From the NCBI GenBank assembly GCA_947623825.1, contig CANQHQ010000011.1:1-35043 (forward strand): a stretch of DNA of 35,043 nucleotides, in the 5' to 3' direction. A model generated the notes under the pieces. That model was given only the letters and a program-made list of their open reading frames with translations, made no database searches and was not told where the DNA came from. Shown one piece after another: positions 7,291 to 15,482 of the stretch (positions within the stretch are counted from its first letter, which is position 1; each line of letters starts with the position of its first letter). A program made the position numbers and the translations under genes. The DNA comes from an uncultured Bacilli bacterium. Its GTDB lineage: Bacteria > Bacillota_I > Bacilli_A > RF39 > UBA660.

Positions 7291-8158
7291 AAGAAAAGCC
7301 CTAGGTAGAGGGTTAGAAGAATTATTTCAAATTGAACCAATGAATTTTGATTCTCTAGAGGAAAAAATCATTGAATCAACTCCTAGAGAGGAGATTGTTG
7401 AAATTCCTATTTCGGAATTGAGAAGCAACCCATATCAGCCAAGAAAAAATTTTGATGAAAAGGCATTACAAGAACTTGCAGATTCGATTCGAGAACATGG
7501 TGTATTTCAACCAATTATTGCCAAAAAAAGTATTAAGGGATACGAAATTATCGCAGGAGAACGAAGAGTCAAAGCCTCGGCACTTGCGGGAAAAGAAACG
7601 ATTCCTGCCATCATTCGTCAATTTAGCGACGCAGATATGATGGAAATTGCCCTACTTGAAAATCTTCAAAGAGAGGATTTAAATGCCGTTGAAGAGGCCA
7701 TTGCTTATAAAAAGTTGATTCAAGAGCTATCGATTACACAAGAAGAATTAGCCAAAAAACTAGGAAAAAGTAGAAGTCATATTACCAATATGCTTGGAAT
7801 TTTAAATCTTCCTGAAGAAGTTAAAGACATGATTATGGACGAAAAGATATCGATGAGTCATGCACGTGTACTAAGTAAAATAGAAAATCCCGAAGTTGTG
7901 AAAGACTTAGCACAAAGAATTGTCATGGAAAAATTAAGTGTTCATCAAGTCGAAGATCTCTCTTCGGAAGATCTTTACGAAAAGAAAAATAAAACCAGAA
8001 AACATGTCGCCTCTACGAATGAATACAAAGTAGTCGAAGAAGAATTATCAGAAAAGTTAGGTACAAAGGTAAAAATTAAAAATGGAAAAATAGAAATTTC
8101 CTTTGTAAACAATAATGACTTAAATCGCTTACTAGAAATGATAGGGTTCAATAATTAG
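7265..8158 (+). CDS. parB: Chromosome-partitioning protein ParB (Spo0J)
   Basis: Centromere-binding CTPase clamp that loads at parS. Near its N-terminus KALGRGLEELF is the ParA-stimulating motif. The N-domain carries the CTP motifs AGERR and ENLQRED, and the helix-turn-helix has GKSRSHITN. The arginine after GKS is the ParB (parS) type, unlike the glutamine in the Noc paralogue at 5308-6384; the positions equal to Caulobacter 179, 184 and 201 are M, N and S, which is not the textbook T/A/G set. The ATG at 7265 is preferred to a TTG at 7256 since AAGGAAG lies 12 bases before the ATG but only 3 before the TTG. No parS was found in the window. Confidence 0.96.
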   Translation: METPTQNTRRKALGRGLEELFQIEPMNFDSLEEKIIESTPREEIVEIPISELRSNPYQPRKNFDEKALQELADSIREHGVFQPIIAKKSIKGYEIIAGERRVKASALAGKETIPAIIRQFSDADMMEIALLENLQREDLNAVEEAIAYKKLIQELSITQEELAKKLGKSRSHITNMLGILNLPEEVKDMIMDEKISMSHARVLSKIENPEVVKDLAQRIVMEKLSVHQVEDLSSEDLYEKKNKTRKHVASTNEYKVVEEELSEKLGTKVKIKNGKIEISFVNNNDLNRLLEMIGFNN

Positions 8159-8172
8159 TAGGAGTGAGAAAT

Positions 8173-8985
8173 ATGACATTAGAAAAAATATTCATTCCTC
8201 AATTATATTTACCAGTCATCTATATTTGTGTTGCGATTCTGATAAACGGACTTTTTAAAAGAATTATCCAAAGTGTGATTCGAACCAAATTGAAAAAAAT
8301 GGATAAGAGTAGTTTCAATTACAAAAGAACAGAGACGATTGCAACATTAATCAGTAACTGCATCAAATATATCATTTCTATTTTTACGCTCCTTGCGATT
8401 TTAACCGTTTTTGGTATCGATGTATCTTCCGTTTTAGCTGGACTTGGAATTATAGGACTTATCTTAGGTCTCGCTCTACAAGATTTTGCGAAAGATATTA
8501 TTGCGGGAATTAGTATTTTATTGGAAAATCAATATGCCATCGGGGATTACGTTTCTGTTGGTGACTTTACGGGAGAAGTCATCTTTTTAGGATTAAAAAC
8601 AACGAAAATTCGAAGTTGGGATGGAAAGGTAAAAATCATTGCAAACCACAATATTACTGAAATTATCAACTACAACATGGCAGACTCTATGGCCATCGTG
8701 GATATTGGTGTCGCCTACGAAAGTGATTTTGAGAAAGTAGAGAAAGTGCTTGATAAATTAGTGAAAAAAATGACGGAAGAACTACCAAACTTAAGAGGAG
8801 AGGTCCGTGTTTTAGGAGTAGAACAAGTAGCGGATTCCTCAGTCGTTTACCGAGTGGTGGCCCCAACTGTTCCTATGGAACATTACGGAATACAAAGATT
8901 AATGAGAAAAATTCTAGTAGAAGGATTCATCAAAGAAGGAATTAAAATTCCGTATACCCAAATCGAGGTGCATGATGGAAAATAA
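8173..8985 (+). CDS. mscS: Small-conductance mechanosensitive channel MscS family
   Basis: Pore protein that opens under membrane tension and releases solutes on osmotic downshock. Three membrane segments at about 7-29, 50-75 and 80-112; the third is the glycine/alanine-rich pore helix SSVLAGLGIIGLILGLALQD followed by the family's IAGISILLENQYAIGDYV and a soluble beta domain. Length (270) is standard for the short MscS type. The ATG at 8173 is chosen because TAGGAG (8158-8163) is 9 bases upstream; a GTG at 8164 abuts it. It lies directly behind parB with no terminator and overlaps the next gene, so it belongs to the parAB transcript. Confidence 0.95.
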   Translation: MTLEKIFIPQLYLPVIYICVAILINGLFKRIIQSVIRTKLKKMDKSSFNYKRTETIATLISNCIKYIISIFTLLAILTVFGIDVSSVLAGLGIIGLILGLALQDFAKDIIAGISILLENQYAIGDYVSVGDFTGEVIFLGLKTTKIRSWDGKVKIIANHNITEIINYNMADSMAIVDIGVAYESDFEKVEKVLDKLVKKMTEELPNLRGEVRVLGVEQVADSSVVYRVVAPTVPMEHYGIQRLMRKILVEGFIKEGIKIPYTQIEVHDGK

Positions 8986-9172
8986 AGAATATCACCTACA
9001 CGATCACGTGATGATGAAAAAAGGCCATCCTTGTGGAACCAACGAATGGGAAATTGTAAGACTAGGAGCGGATATCAAAATAAGATGTCTTCATTGTAAT
9101 CGAACTGTTACGATTCCCCGAATGGAATTTAATCGGAAAATAAAAAAAGTATGGAATAGTGAGGAACAGTAG
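8975..9172 (+). CDS. DUF951 family small zinc-ribbon-like protein
   Basis: A 65-residue protein with the DUF951 layout: HDHVMMKKGHPCG, then NEWEIVRLGADIKIRCLHCNRTVTIPR. One cysteine (HPCG) plus a CxxC pair and histidines could bind zinc. Role unknown; the family (YyzM in Bacillus) is conserved next to ychF and parB in Firmicutes. It overlaps the end of mscS by 11 bases and is read from GAGGTG; the second of two adjacent ATGs (8975) has the better spacing, but 8972 is possible. Confidence 0.9.
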   Translation: MENKEYHLHDHVMMKKGHPCGTNEWEIVRLGADIKIRCLHCNRTVTIPRMEFNRKIKKVWNSEEQ

Positions 9173-9173
9173 T

Positions 9174-10766
9174 ATGAAAGAAAAAAAGAAACTGAGACTA
9201 AAAAAATTCTACCTCCATCCTGTGACTACGTTTATCTTATTAACGATTTTTACAGTCATTTTAAGTAGTATTCTAAGTACCTTACAATTGGAAGCTACCT
9301 ATAATAAATTAAATTTAACAACCTACCAACTAGAAAGTACTTTAGTTACTGTAGAAAATTTATTAAATTATAACGGATTAAAATACATCATTAGTAATGC
9401 CGCAACCAACTTTGTCAGTTTTACGACCTTAAGTACTCTATTAATTGGTCTCATCGGATTAAGTGTTGCGCAAGCATCCGGTTTCTTTGATACATTTATC
9501 CGAAGAGTATTGGTAAAAATCAATAACCAAAAATTAACCTTTATTTTAATATTGATCGCAACAATATCAAGTTTAATCAATGATATTGGATACGTCGTTT
9601 TAATTCCACTAGCAGCGATTATCTTTAAAGAGAATAACCGAAATCCACTCGCTGGAATTTTTGCGGCATTTACCGGTGTTGCGTTTGGATATGGAGCCAC
9701 TTTATTCGTAGGATCAATGGAAGTGAACCTAAATCCTATTACGCAGGCATCTGCTAGACTTATTGATCCAAACTACCATGTTGCCTTAACATCGAACTTG
9801 ATCGTTATCTTAGCTTCTGCCATCATTCTTTCGATTATTGGAACAATTATTATCGAAAGATTTGTGGTACCAAAGTTAGGTAGATACAAAGAACAAGAAG
9901 GAAAAACCGAAGAAATCGAAGTAATTGGTGACGAAGAAGAGATAGAACAACAGAGATTAAAAGAAGATATCAGAGAGAAAAAAGGGTTAAAAAATGTATT
10001 AATAGCGACAATTTTATTTGCGATTTTCTTCATTTATGCACTCATTCCGAATCTTCCTTTTTCAGGAATGCTTTTGGATAAGGAGGCTACGACGTATGTA
10101 GCGCAAGTATTCGGAGAAAATGCTTATTTCCAAGATGGATTTACGTTTATGATTTCTTTATACTTTATTATCATCGGACTTGCCTATGCAAAAGGGGCAA
10201 AAACAGTGAAAAATGATAAAGAATTAATCACAGAAGCCGGAAATTATATGTCTGATATGGGAAGTTTAGTCATTCTAATTTTCTTTGCTTCACAGTTTAT
10301 CGCGGTGTTCAAAATGACAAATATCGCGACAGTTATTACTGCTTGGGGTGCACAATTGATTAGTAATCTACAATTTACAGGATTGCCACTCGTCTTACTC
10401 GTTTTACTAGTGATAGCTATTGTGAATTTAGTATCACCGACTCCATTAGCAAAATGGACAATTCTCGCACCAGTAGTCGTTCCCAAATTAATGCAAGCAA
10501 ATATCTCTCCTGAATTTTCTCAATTTTTACTTCGTGCAGGAGACTCTATGACAAAAGGGCTTACCCCTTTACTTGCTTATTTTGTTCTTTTAGTTGGATA
10601 TTTAAATATGTATAATCCCAACAAAAAAAGACCAATTACGGTAGGAAGAACATTAAAATTAATGATGCCATATTGTTTCATCATAGGAGTAACTTGGATT
10701 GTAATCGCTATCTTATGGTATTTGACCGGACTTCCTCTTGGACCAAATGTTTTCCCTACTATATAG
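9174..10766 (+). CDS. AbgT-family transporter
   Basis: Integral membrane protein of 530 residues with about ten or more membrane segments. Family features: an N-terminal LHPVTTFILLTIFTVILSSIL, FVSFTTLSTLLIGLIGLSVA followed by AQASGFFDTFIRRVL, IATISSLINDIGYVVLIPLAA, ATLFVGSMEVNLNPITQAS, and late in the protein VSPTPLAKWTILAPVVVPKL with a GDSMTKGLTPLLAYF loop. AbgT relatives import p-aminobenzoyl-glutamate or export sulfonamides (MtrF); the substrate here is not known. The ATG at 9174 (GAGGA 8 bases before) is preferred to GTG at 9159. It overlaps no gene but sits 1 base after DUF951, so it is the last gene of the parAB-mscS unit. Confidence 0.9.
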   Translation: MKEKKKLRLKKFYLHPVTTFILLTIFTVILSSILSTLQLEATYNKLNLTTYQLESTLVTVENLLNYNGLKYIISNAATNFVSFTTLSTLLIGLIGLSVAQASGFFDTFIRRVLVKINNQKLTFILILIATISSLINDIGYVVLIPLAAIIFKENNRNPLAGIFAAFTGVAFGYGATLFVGSMEVNLNPITQASARLIDPNYHVALTSNLIVILASAIILSIIGTIIIERFVVPKLGRYKEQEGKTEEIEVIGDEEEIEQQRLKEDIREKKGLKNVLIATILFAIFFIYALIPNLPFSGMLLDKEATTYVAQVFGENAYFQDGFTFMISLYFIIIGLAYAKGAKTVKNDKELITEAGNYMSDMGSLVILIFFASQFIAVFKMTNIATVITAWGAQLISNLQFTGLPLVLLVLLVIAIVNLVSPTPLAKWTILAPVVVPKLMQANISPEFSQFLLRAGDSMTKGLTPLLAYFVLLVGYLNMYNPNKKRPITVGRTLKLMMPYCFIIGVTWIVIAILWYLTGLPLGPNVFPTI

Positions 10767-10791
10767 TAAGGATAATATTAGATAGAACCAA

Positions 10792-10817
10792 GGCAAATAG
10801 AAATATTTGTCTTTTTT
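10792..10817 (+). terminator. Terminator after the AbgT transporter gene
   Basis: Stem GGCAAATA/TATTTGTC (one G-T pair) with a GAAA tetraloop, followed by six Ts. Ends the parA-to-AbgT unit. Confidence 0.85.
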
Positions 10818-10850
10818 CTTTGAAAGAGGTTTCTCTCCTTTCTCCCATCA

Positions 10851-10879
10851 TTTACAGAAAAAAAGAAAAGTGGTATACT
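10851..10879 (+). promoter_or_regulatory. ychF promoter
   Basis: TTTACA (10851-10856), a 17-base spacer and TATACT (10874-10879) with TGG before it (extended -10). It lies 24 bases before the start codon. Confidence 0.75.
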
Positions 10880-10902
10880 GAAAGAAGAAAAGAGGAGTGA
10901 TT

Positions 10903-12003
10903 ATGGGTTTAACTGCAGGAATTGTCGGATTGCCAAATGTAGGAAAATCGACCTTATTCAATGCGATAACAAAAAAGAGTATTTTAGCAGCCAACTATCC
11001 ATTTGCGACCATCGATCCAAACGTAGGAGTCGTAACCGTACCAGATGAAAGATTGGATAAATTAAATGAAATGTATCATCCGGCAAGACTCATTCCTACG
11101 GCCTATGAATTTACGGATATTGCTGGATTAGTAAAGGGAGCCAGTCAAGGAGAAGGACTTGGAAATAAGTTTTTATCTCATATTCGTGAAACGGATGCCA
11201 TTGTCGAAGTAGTTCGGTGTTTTGAAAATAGTGATATTATTCATGTAGAGGGAAAAGTAGATCCGATCCGTGATATAGAAATTATTAATTTAGAATTGAT
11301 TTTAGCTGACTTAGAAAGTATTGGAAATAGAATCGAAAAAATAGCGAAAAAAGTAAGGGCTTCGAAAGAAAAAGAGGACGAAATAGAGTTATATGCGTTA
11401 GAAAAAGCCAAACAAGCCTTAGAGACAAATCAAGCCCTAAGAAGTGTAGAATTTACGGAAGATGAAAAAAATGCCCTTAAATCTTATCACTTTTTAACGA
11501 TGAAACCTATTATATATATGGCGAATATTTTAGAAGAAGAATTGGCAGAAGAAGATAGTCAATACGTGAAGGCAGTCAAAGAATATGCCCAAAAAGAAAA
11601 TGCCAAAGTCATTAAGGTTTGCGCCAAAATCGAAGAAGAATTGAGTCAATTAGAAGAAAATGATAAGAAAGATATGTTAGAAGCCTTAGGAATTTCGATG
11701 AGTGGACTAGATCAATTAATTCAAGCAACCTATGATTTATTAGGACTGTCTACCTACTTTACGGTTGGATCCGATGAAGTTCGCGCCTGGACTTATAAAA
11801 AAGGAATGAATGCGAAAGAGTGCGCAGGAATCATTCATACAGATTTTGAAAAAGGATTCATTCGTGCGGAAGTAATTTCTTATCAAGACCTCATCGATTG
11901 TGGAAGTGAATTAAAAGTAAAAGAAGCAGGAAAGATGAGACTAGAAGGAAAAGATTATTTGATGCAAGACGGAGATATTTGCCATTTCCGTTTCAATGTA
12001 TAA
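10903..12003 (+). CDS. ychF: Redox/ribosome-associated ATPase YchF (OLA1 type)
   Basis: Obg-related P-loop protein that binds ribosomes and hydrolyses ATP rather than GTP. Seen: G1 GLPNVGKST (about 8-16), G3 DIAGLVKGASQGEGLGNKFLSHIRE, and NILE in the place of the GTP-specific NKxD, which is the NxxE hallmark of ATP preference. A C-terminal TGS domain contains EVRAWTYKKG and FEKGFIRAEV. The 366-residue length is exactly usual. The ATG at 10903 has AGAGGAG 5 bases upstream; a GTG at 10897 overlaps that site. Next to rpsF as in Bacillus (yyaF). Confidence 0.98.
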   Translation: MGLTAGIVGLPNVGKSTLFNAITKKSILAANYPFATIDPNVGVVTVPDERLDKLNEMYHPARLIPTAYEFTDIAGLVKGASQGEGLGNKFLSHIRETDAIVEVVRCFENSDIIHVEGKVDPIRDIEIINLELILADLESIGNRIEKIAKKVRASKEKEDEIELYALEKAKQALETNQALRSVEFTEDEKNALKSYHFLTMKPIIYMANILEEELAEEDSQYVKAVKEYAQKENAKVIKVCAKIEEELSQLEENDKKDMLEALGISMSGLDQLIQATYDLLGLSTYFTVGSDEVRAWTYKKGMNAKECAGIIHTDFEKGFIRAEVISYQDLIDCGSELKVKEAGKMRLEGKDYLMQDGDICHFRFNV

Positions 12004-12043
12004 CAGAAAAGAAAAAGAATAAAATAAAAAGAGAGGAAATAAA

Positions 12044-12685
12044 ATGAAAAAATCGATTTATCCAAAAATATTCTTATGGTTATTTTTAGGACTTGTAATT
12101 ACATTCTTTACAGGGCTTTATGTAGTAACGAATCAAAGTGCTAGATCTATGATTTTTGAAGGAAATTTGTACTGGATTGCCATTCTAGTAGAATTAGGAC
12201 TTGCGATTTTTCTAAGTGTCCGAATTCACAAAATGAAGGCAAGTACAGCCACCATTTGTTACATTTCCTATTCTGTATTTAGTGGATTTAGTTTTTCTTC
12301 CTTATTTATTGTCTATAAACTGGAATCTATTTTACTTGCTTTTCTGGGAGCAGCCATCTTATTTTTGATTTTTGCCCTTATTGGATTCTATACGAAATTG
12401 GATTTGAGTAAAATAGGAAGTTACTTATTCATGATTTTACTAGGAGTAATTATATGTTCTATCATAAATTTATTCTTAGGAAATGAACTCTTTGATACAG
12501 TCATTTCTTGTATCAGTATTACCGTCTTCTTAGGCTACATTGCTTATGATATTCAAACCATTCAAAGAATCGAAGGAGAAGTTCCTGAAGATAATCTCGC
12601 TATATATGGCGCCTTCCAACTATATCTAGACTTTATCAATATCATTTATGATTTATTAAATCTATTTGGAAAATCAAACGATTAA
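12044..12685 (+). CDS. Bax inhibitor-1/YbhL-like multi-pass membrane protein
   Basis: 213 residues with seven probable membrane segments. The C-terminal part has the family signature AYDIQTIQRI (tyrosine-aspartate in membrane helix 6) and DNLAIYGAFQLYLDFINI near the end, as in BI-1/YetJ proteins, which conduct calcium in the characterised Bacillus member. The bacterial role of this copy is not known. It follows ychF by 40 bases with GAGAGGA before the ATG and is closed by a terminator, so it is likely the second gene of the ychF unit. Confidence 0.85.
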   Translation: MKKSIYPKIFLWLFLGLVITFFTGLYVVTNQSARSMIFEGNLYWIAILVELGLAIFLSVRIHKMKASTATICYISYSVFSGFSFSSLFIVYKLESILLAFLGAAILFLIFALIGFYTKLDLSKIGSYLFMILLGVIICSIINLFLGNELFDTVISCISITVFLGYIAYDIQTIQRIEGEVPEDNLAIYGAFQLYLDFINIIYDLLNLFGKSND

Positions 12686-12687
12686 AG

Positions 12688-12712
12688 AAGCGACGAAAGT
12701 TGCTTTTTTTTA
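12688..12712 (+). terminator. Terminator after the BI-1-like gene
   Basis: Stem AAGCGAC/GTTGCTT with a GAAA loop (one G-T pair), ending in about eight Ts. Confidence 0.85.
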
Positions 12713-12803
12713 ATTTCCTCATATAGGAAGAAAAAAATCAGATAGGAACGTGAAAAAAAGAGGAGCGATAAAAAAGAGGAACGAGAAAAAGAAAGAAAAA
12801 ATA

Positions 12804-12832
12804 TTTACAATTTTTCTTTTTTTTGATATATT
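12804..12832 (+). promoter_or_regulatory. rpsF operon promoter
   Basis: TTTACA (12804-12809), 17-base spacer, TATATT (12827-12832). Transcription would begin near 12839, at the base of the first leader hairpin. Confidence 0.75.
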
Positions 12833-12838
12833 ACATAC

Positions 12839-12892
12839 GAGTATTTTGAATACTCCTTGCCAAGTAATTGGCCTTATGTCCAGAAGGAGGTG
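12839..12892 (+). promoter_or_regulatory. Structured rpsF leader with two hairpins
   Basis: Between promoter and the ribosome binding site lie two perfect hairpins: GAGTATT/AATACTC with a TTG loop (12839-12855) and GCCAA/TTGGC with a GTAA loop (12859-12872). An mRNA element bound by S6:S18 is known in rpsF leaders, so autoregulation is plausible, but the characteristic CCG of that motif is not seen here. AAGGAGG follows at 12884-12890. Confidence 0.4.
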
Positions 12893-12897
12893 TAACA

Positions 12898-13188
12898 ATG
12901 AGAAAATATGAATTAATGTTTATCGTGAAACCAGATTTAGAAGAAGCAAATATCAAAGCTGTTGCAGCCAACATGAAAGAGATTGTAACTTCTAATGGTG
13001 GAAAAATTCTAGAAGAAAAAGAAATGGGACAAAGAGAATTGGCTTATGAAATTAACAAATATAAGACAGGGTACTATTTCTTATTCGTAATTGAAACAGA
13101 AAACTTAGAAGCAACAAAAGAATTTGACCGTTTAGCACGTATCAATGAAAATATCATCCGTCATATCGTAGTAAAAGTAGAAGACTAA
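12898..13188 (+). CDS. rpsF: 30S ribosomal protein S6
   Basis: 96 residues, the normal size. Family features [35 protein letters not shown] and a late [16 protein letters not shown]. The ATG at 12898 is read from a very strong AAGGAGGTG site; an upstream in-frame ATG at 12868 lies inside the leader hairpin and is rejected. First gene of rpsF-ssb-rpsR, the classical arrangement in which S6 and S18 bind each other on the 16S rRNA platform. Confidence 0.98.
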   Translation: MRKYELMFIVKPDLEEANIKAVAANMKEIVTSNGGKILEEKEMGQRELAYEINKYKTGYYFLFVIETENLEATKEFDRLARINENIIRHIVVKVED

Positions 13189-13201
13189 GAGAGGTATAGA
13201 G

Positions 13202-13684
13202 ATGAATAAAGTATTTTTGATCGGAAGATTAACAAGGGACCCAGAGCTACGTTATACAAGTAGCAATGTTCCAACTGCATCATTTAGTATCGCAGTAAAC
13301 AGAAACTTTACTAACCAAAATGGAGAAAGAGAAGCAGATTTTATTAATATTGTTGTTTGGAGAAAACAAGCAGAAAATATTAAAAATTATTTAACCAAAG
13401 GTAGTCAAGTAGCCATTGATGGGCGTATTCAAACAAGATCTTATGACGGGCAAGATGGTCAAAAAAGATATGTGACAGAAGTTGTTGCAGACAATGTCCA
13501 ATTCTTAGATAGTAAGAATTCTGGAAACAATGCAGGAGGAAATAATAACGTTTCCTATGCGAATGCCACACCATATGATTTTGAACAACCCGCACCGGCA
13601 CCTACAACAACAGATGTATCACAAGATCCTTTTGCTGACTTTGGCTCTTCCATTGAAATTAGTGATGACGAATTACCATTCTAA
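13202..13684 (+). CDS. ssb: Single-stranded DNA-binding protein
   Basis: 160 residues: an OB fold over the first 105 ([54 protein letters not shown]), then an Asn/Gly/Pro/Thr-rich linker and the acidic tip SDDELPF, the docking site for replication and repair partners. GAGAGGTATAG precedes the ATG. Its position between rpsF and rpsR is conserved in Firmicutes. Confidence 0.98.
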   Translation: MNKVFLIGRLTRDPELRYTSSNVPTASFSIAVNRNFTNQNGEREADFINIVVWRKQAENIKNYLTKGSQVAIDGRIQTRSYDGQDGQKRYVTEVVADNVQFLDSKNSGNNAGGNNNVSYANATPYDFEQPAPAPTTTDVSQDPFADFGSSIEISDDELPF

Positions 13685-13701
13685 GGAAGGAGAGAGAAAC
13701 T

Positions 13702-13917
13702 ATGGCAGAATTTTATAAGAAAAAGAAAAAAGTTTGCTACATGTGCACAGGAAAGAATATCGATTACAAAGATGTAGAAACTTTAAAAAAATACATTAAT
13801 GATAAGGGAAAAATTTTACCTAGAAGAATTACAGGAGCATGTGCAAAACATCAAAGACATATTGCTTTACAAATTAAACGTGCTCGTGCCATTGCATTAT
13901 TACCTTATACAAAATAA
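13702..13917 (+). CDS. rpsR: 30S ribosomal protein S18
   Basis: 71 residues with the S18 pattern: basic N-terminus with a CYMCTGKN cysteine pair, [29 protein letters not shown] and [10 protein letters not shown]. The CxxC suggests a zinc-binding (C+) S18; other paralogues are not visible in the window. AAGGAGAGAG lies before the ATG. A strong terminator follows directly. Confidence 0.98.
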   Translation: MAEFYKKKKKVCYMCTGKNIDYKDVETLKKYINDKGKILPRRITGACAKHQRHIALQIKRARAIALLPYTK

Positions 13918-13921
13918 GAAG

Positions 13922-13963
13922 AAACTATATATTTGTTCCAAAAACAAGTATATAGTTTTTTTT
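13922..13963 (+). terminator. Terminator of the rpsF operon
   Basis: A long stem with arms AAACTATATATTTGTT and AACAAGTATATAGTTT (one G-T pair) around a short CCAAA loop, followed by a run of Ts. Confidence 0.9.
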
Positions 13964-13996
13964 ATCAGAAATCTTTGATTCCGATAGACTCATTTA

Positions 13997-14025
13997 ATGA
14001 CAGGAACCTCTTTTTGTAGTATAAT
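13997..14025 (+). promoter_or_regulatory. Promoter of the DHH-rplI-dnaB unit
   Basis: ATGACA (13997-14002), 17-base spacer, TATAAT (14020-14025), 27 bases before the start codon. Confidence 0.75.
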
Positions 14026-14052
14026 GTAAGTAGAAATGTAGAGAGGATAAAT

Positions 14053-15015
14053 ATGGGAATAACAGATAGAGCGAAAGAATTAAGAAAAATAATCAAAAAG
14101 CATGAAGTAGTCTTTATTGTAGGACACAAAAATCCGGATTTAGATGCGATTGGAAGTGCCCTAGGTATGTCACATATCGTGAAAAAATTTCATAAAGAAG
14201 CTTACCTTTTGATGGATGATGAAGAATTTGAACCAGCCGTAGAAAAAATTATTAGTCAAATACCCAAGGGAAACTTTATAAAAAGTAACGAAATCGCTAA
14301 GAAGAAAAAAGAAAAGAATTTATTGATTATTGTAGATACCAATAAATCAGTATTGTTATATAATAAAGAATTACTAAATGAGTTTGAAGATGTAATCGTG
14401 ATAGATCATCATCAACCAGGAGAAAACAGTATTCAAAACGGAATGATTTTAATTGATACCAACGCTTCTAGCGCCTGTGAACTAGTAACGGAATTAATTT
14501 ATTATTATGGAATTGAATTAAATCCTGAGGTAGCAACGGCAATTCTTGGAGGAATTGTCCTAGATACAAACAATTTTGTGGTAAAAACGAGAGCGAAAAC
14601 GTATTTTGCCGCCTATCATTTAACTACTTTTGGAGCAGATCCACAAAAAGTACAATATTACTTGAAACAAGATATCAAAGATTATATAATAAGACAAAAA
14701 GTCATTGTGGATGTAGAGATTGTCAATGAAAAATATGCTGTAACGATGGGAGATGAATCCGTCAAATATAAAAGAGAAGAATTGGCAAAAGCCGCAGATA
14801 CCCTTCTACAATTTAATGGGATTACTGCTTCTTTTGTAATTGGGAATACGGTAGATGGAACCATCGCCATGAGTGCGCGAAGCGAAGGAAAAGTGGATGT
14901 TGGTCTCATTGCAGAACAATTAGGTGGCGGAGGAGGTCTCTATGAAGCCGCCGTACAATTGAAGGAAACCACGATGAAAGATTTAAAAAAGAAATTATAT
15001 AAAATATTAGGTTAG
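14053..15015 (+). CDS. DHH/DHHA1 phosphodiesterase, GdpP catalytic core without sensor domains
   Basis: Probably degrades cyclic di-AMP. The 320-residue protein has GHKNPDLDAIGSALG (H25, D29, D31), LIIVDTN, the DHH triad at 118-120 in VIDHHQPG, SSACELVTELI, and a C-terminal DHHA1 domain with a LGGGGG loop. Bacillus GdpP (about 660 residues) has the same core preceded by two membrane helices, a PAS domain and a degenerate GGDEF domain; here a promoter and a terminator lie directly upstream, so those parts are truly absent. The place before rplI-dnaB is the gdpP locus. By layout it also resembles stand-alone DhhP/Pde2 enzymes; oligoribonuclease NrnA is a further alternative. GAGAGGA lies before the ATG. 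Confidence 0.85.
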   Translation: MGITDRAKELRKIIKKHEVVFIVGHKNPDLDAIGSALGMSHIVKKFHKEAYLLMDDEEFEPAVEKIISQIPKGNFIKSNEIAKKKKEKNLLIIVDTNKSVLLYNKELLNEFEDVIVIDHHQPGENSIQNGMILIDTNASSACELVTELIYYYGIELNPEVATAILGGIVLDTNNFVVKTRAKTYFAAYHLTTFGADPQKVQYYLKQDIKDYIIRQKVIVDVEIVNEKYAVTMGDESVKYKREELAKAADTLLQFNGITASFVIGNTVDGTIAMSARSEGKVDVGLIAEQLGGGGGLYEAAVQLKETTMKDLKKKLYKILG

Positions 15016-15025
15016 GGGGATGAAA

Positions 15026-15466
15026 ATGAGAGTAATTTTTATCAAAGACTTAAAAAAACAAGCCAAAAAGGGCGAAGTAAAAGAAGTAAAAGACGGATAT
15101 GCCCAAAATTTTTTAATCAAAAATGGCTATGCAGTTCAAATGAACGATAAAAATTTAACAGATTTAGCCAAACAAAAGGAAATTCAAAAAGAAGAGGACA
15201 AGAAAAATCGCGAAGAGGCTGAAAAATTAAAAGTAGGATTAGAAAAAAATGAGTTTTTATTCAAAGTAAAAACAGGAGAACAAGATCGTGTATTCGGAAG
15301 TGTCAGTCCGAAACAAATCAAAGATGAATTACACAAACAAGGATTCAAAATAGAAAAAAGACAAATAGAAATGGTTAGTAATATTACGACTTTAGGATTT
15401 CACAACGTAACCATCAATTTATATAAAGATATCAAAGCAACGATTCGAGTACATCTTGTAAAATAA
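15026..15466 (+). CDS. rplI: 50S ribosomal protein L9
   Basis: 146 residues: N-terminal rRNA-binding domain MRVIFIKDLKKQAKKGEVKE with VKDGYAQNFLIKNGYA, a long charged connecting helix (about 45-75), and the C-terminal domain with FGSVSPKQI and KATIRVHLVK. The ATG at 15026 is chosen because relatives begin M[RK]VIF and AGGGGGA is 7 bases upstream; an ATG at 15020 abuts that site. Between the DHH gene and dnaB as in Bacillus. Confidence 0.97.
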   Translation: MRVIFIKDLKKQAKKGEVKEVKDGYAQNFLIKNGYAVQMNDKNLTDLAKQKEIQKEEDKKNREEAEKLKVGLEKNEFLFKVKTGEQDRVFGSVSPKQIKDELHKQGFKIEKRQIEMVSNITTLGFHNVTINLYKDIKATIRVHLVK

Positions 15467-15482
15467 GGAAGGTGGTGGCCAT

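Noticed and set aside
9005-9010. CACGTG in the DUF951 gene as a parS site
   Set aside because: Only ATCACGTGAT is palindromic; the outer positions do not match parS, and the codons are conserved.
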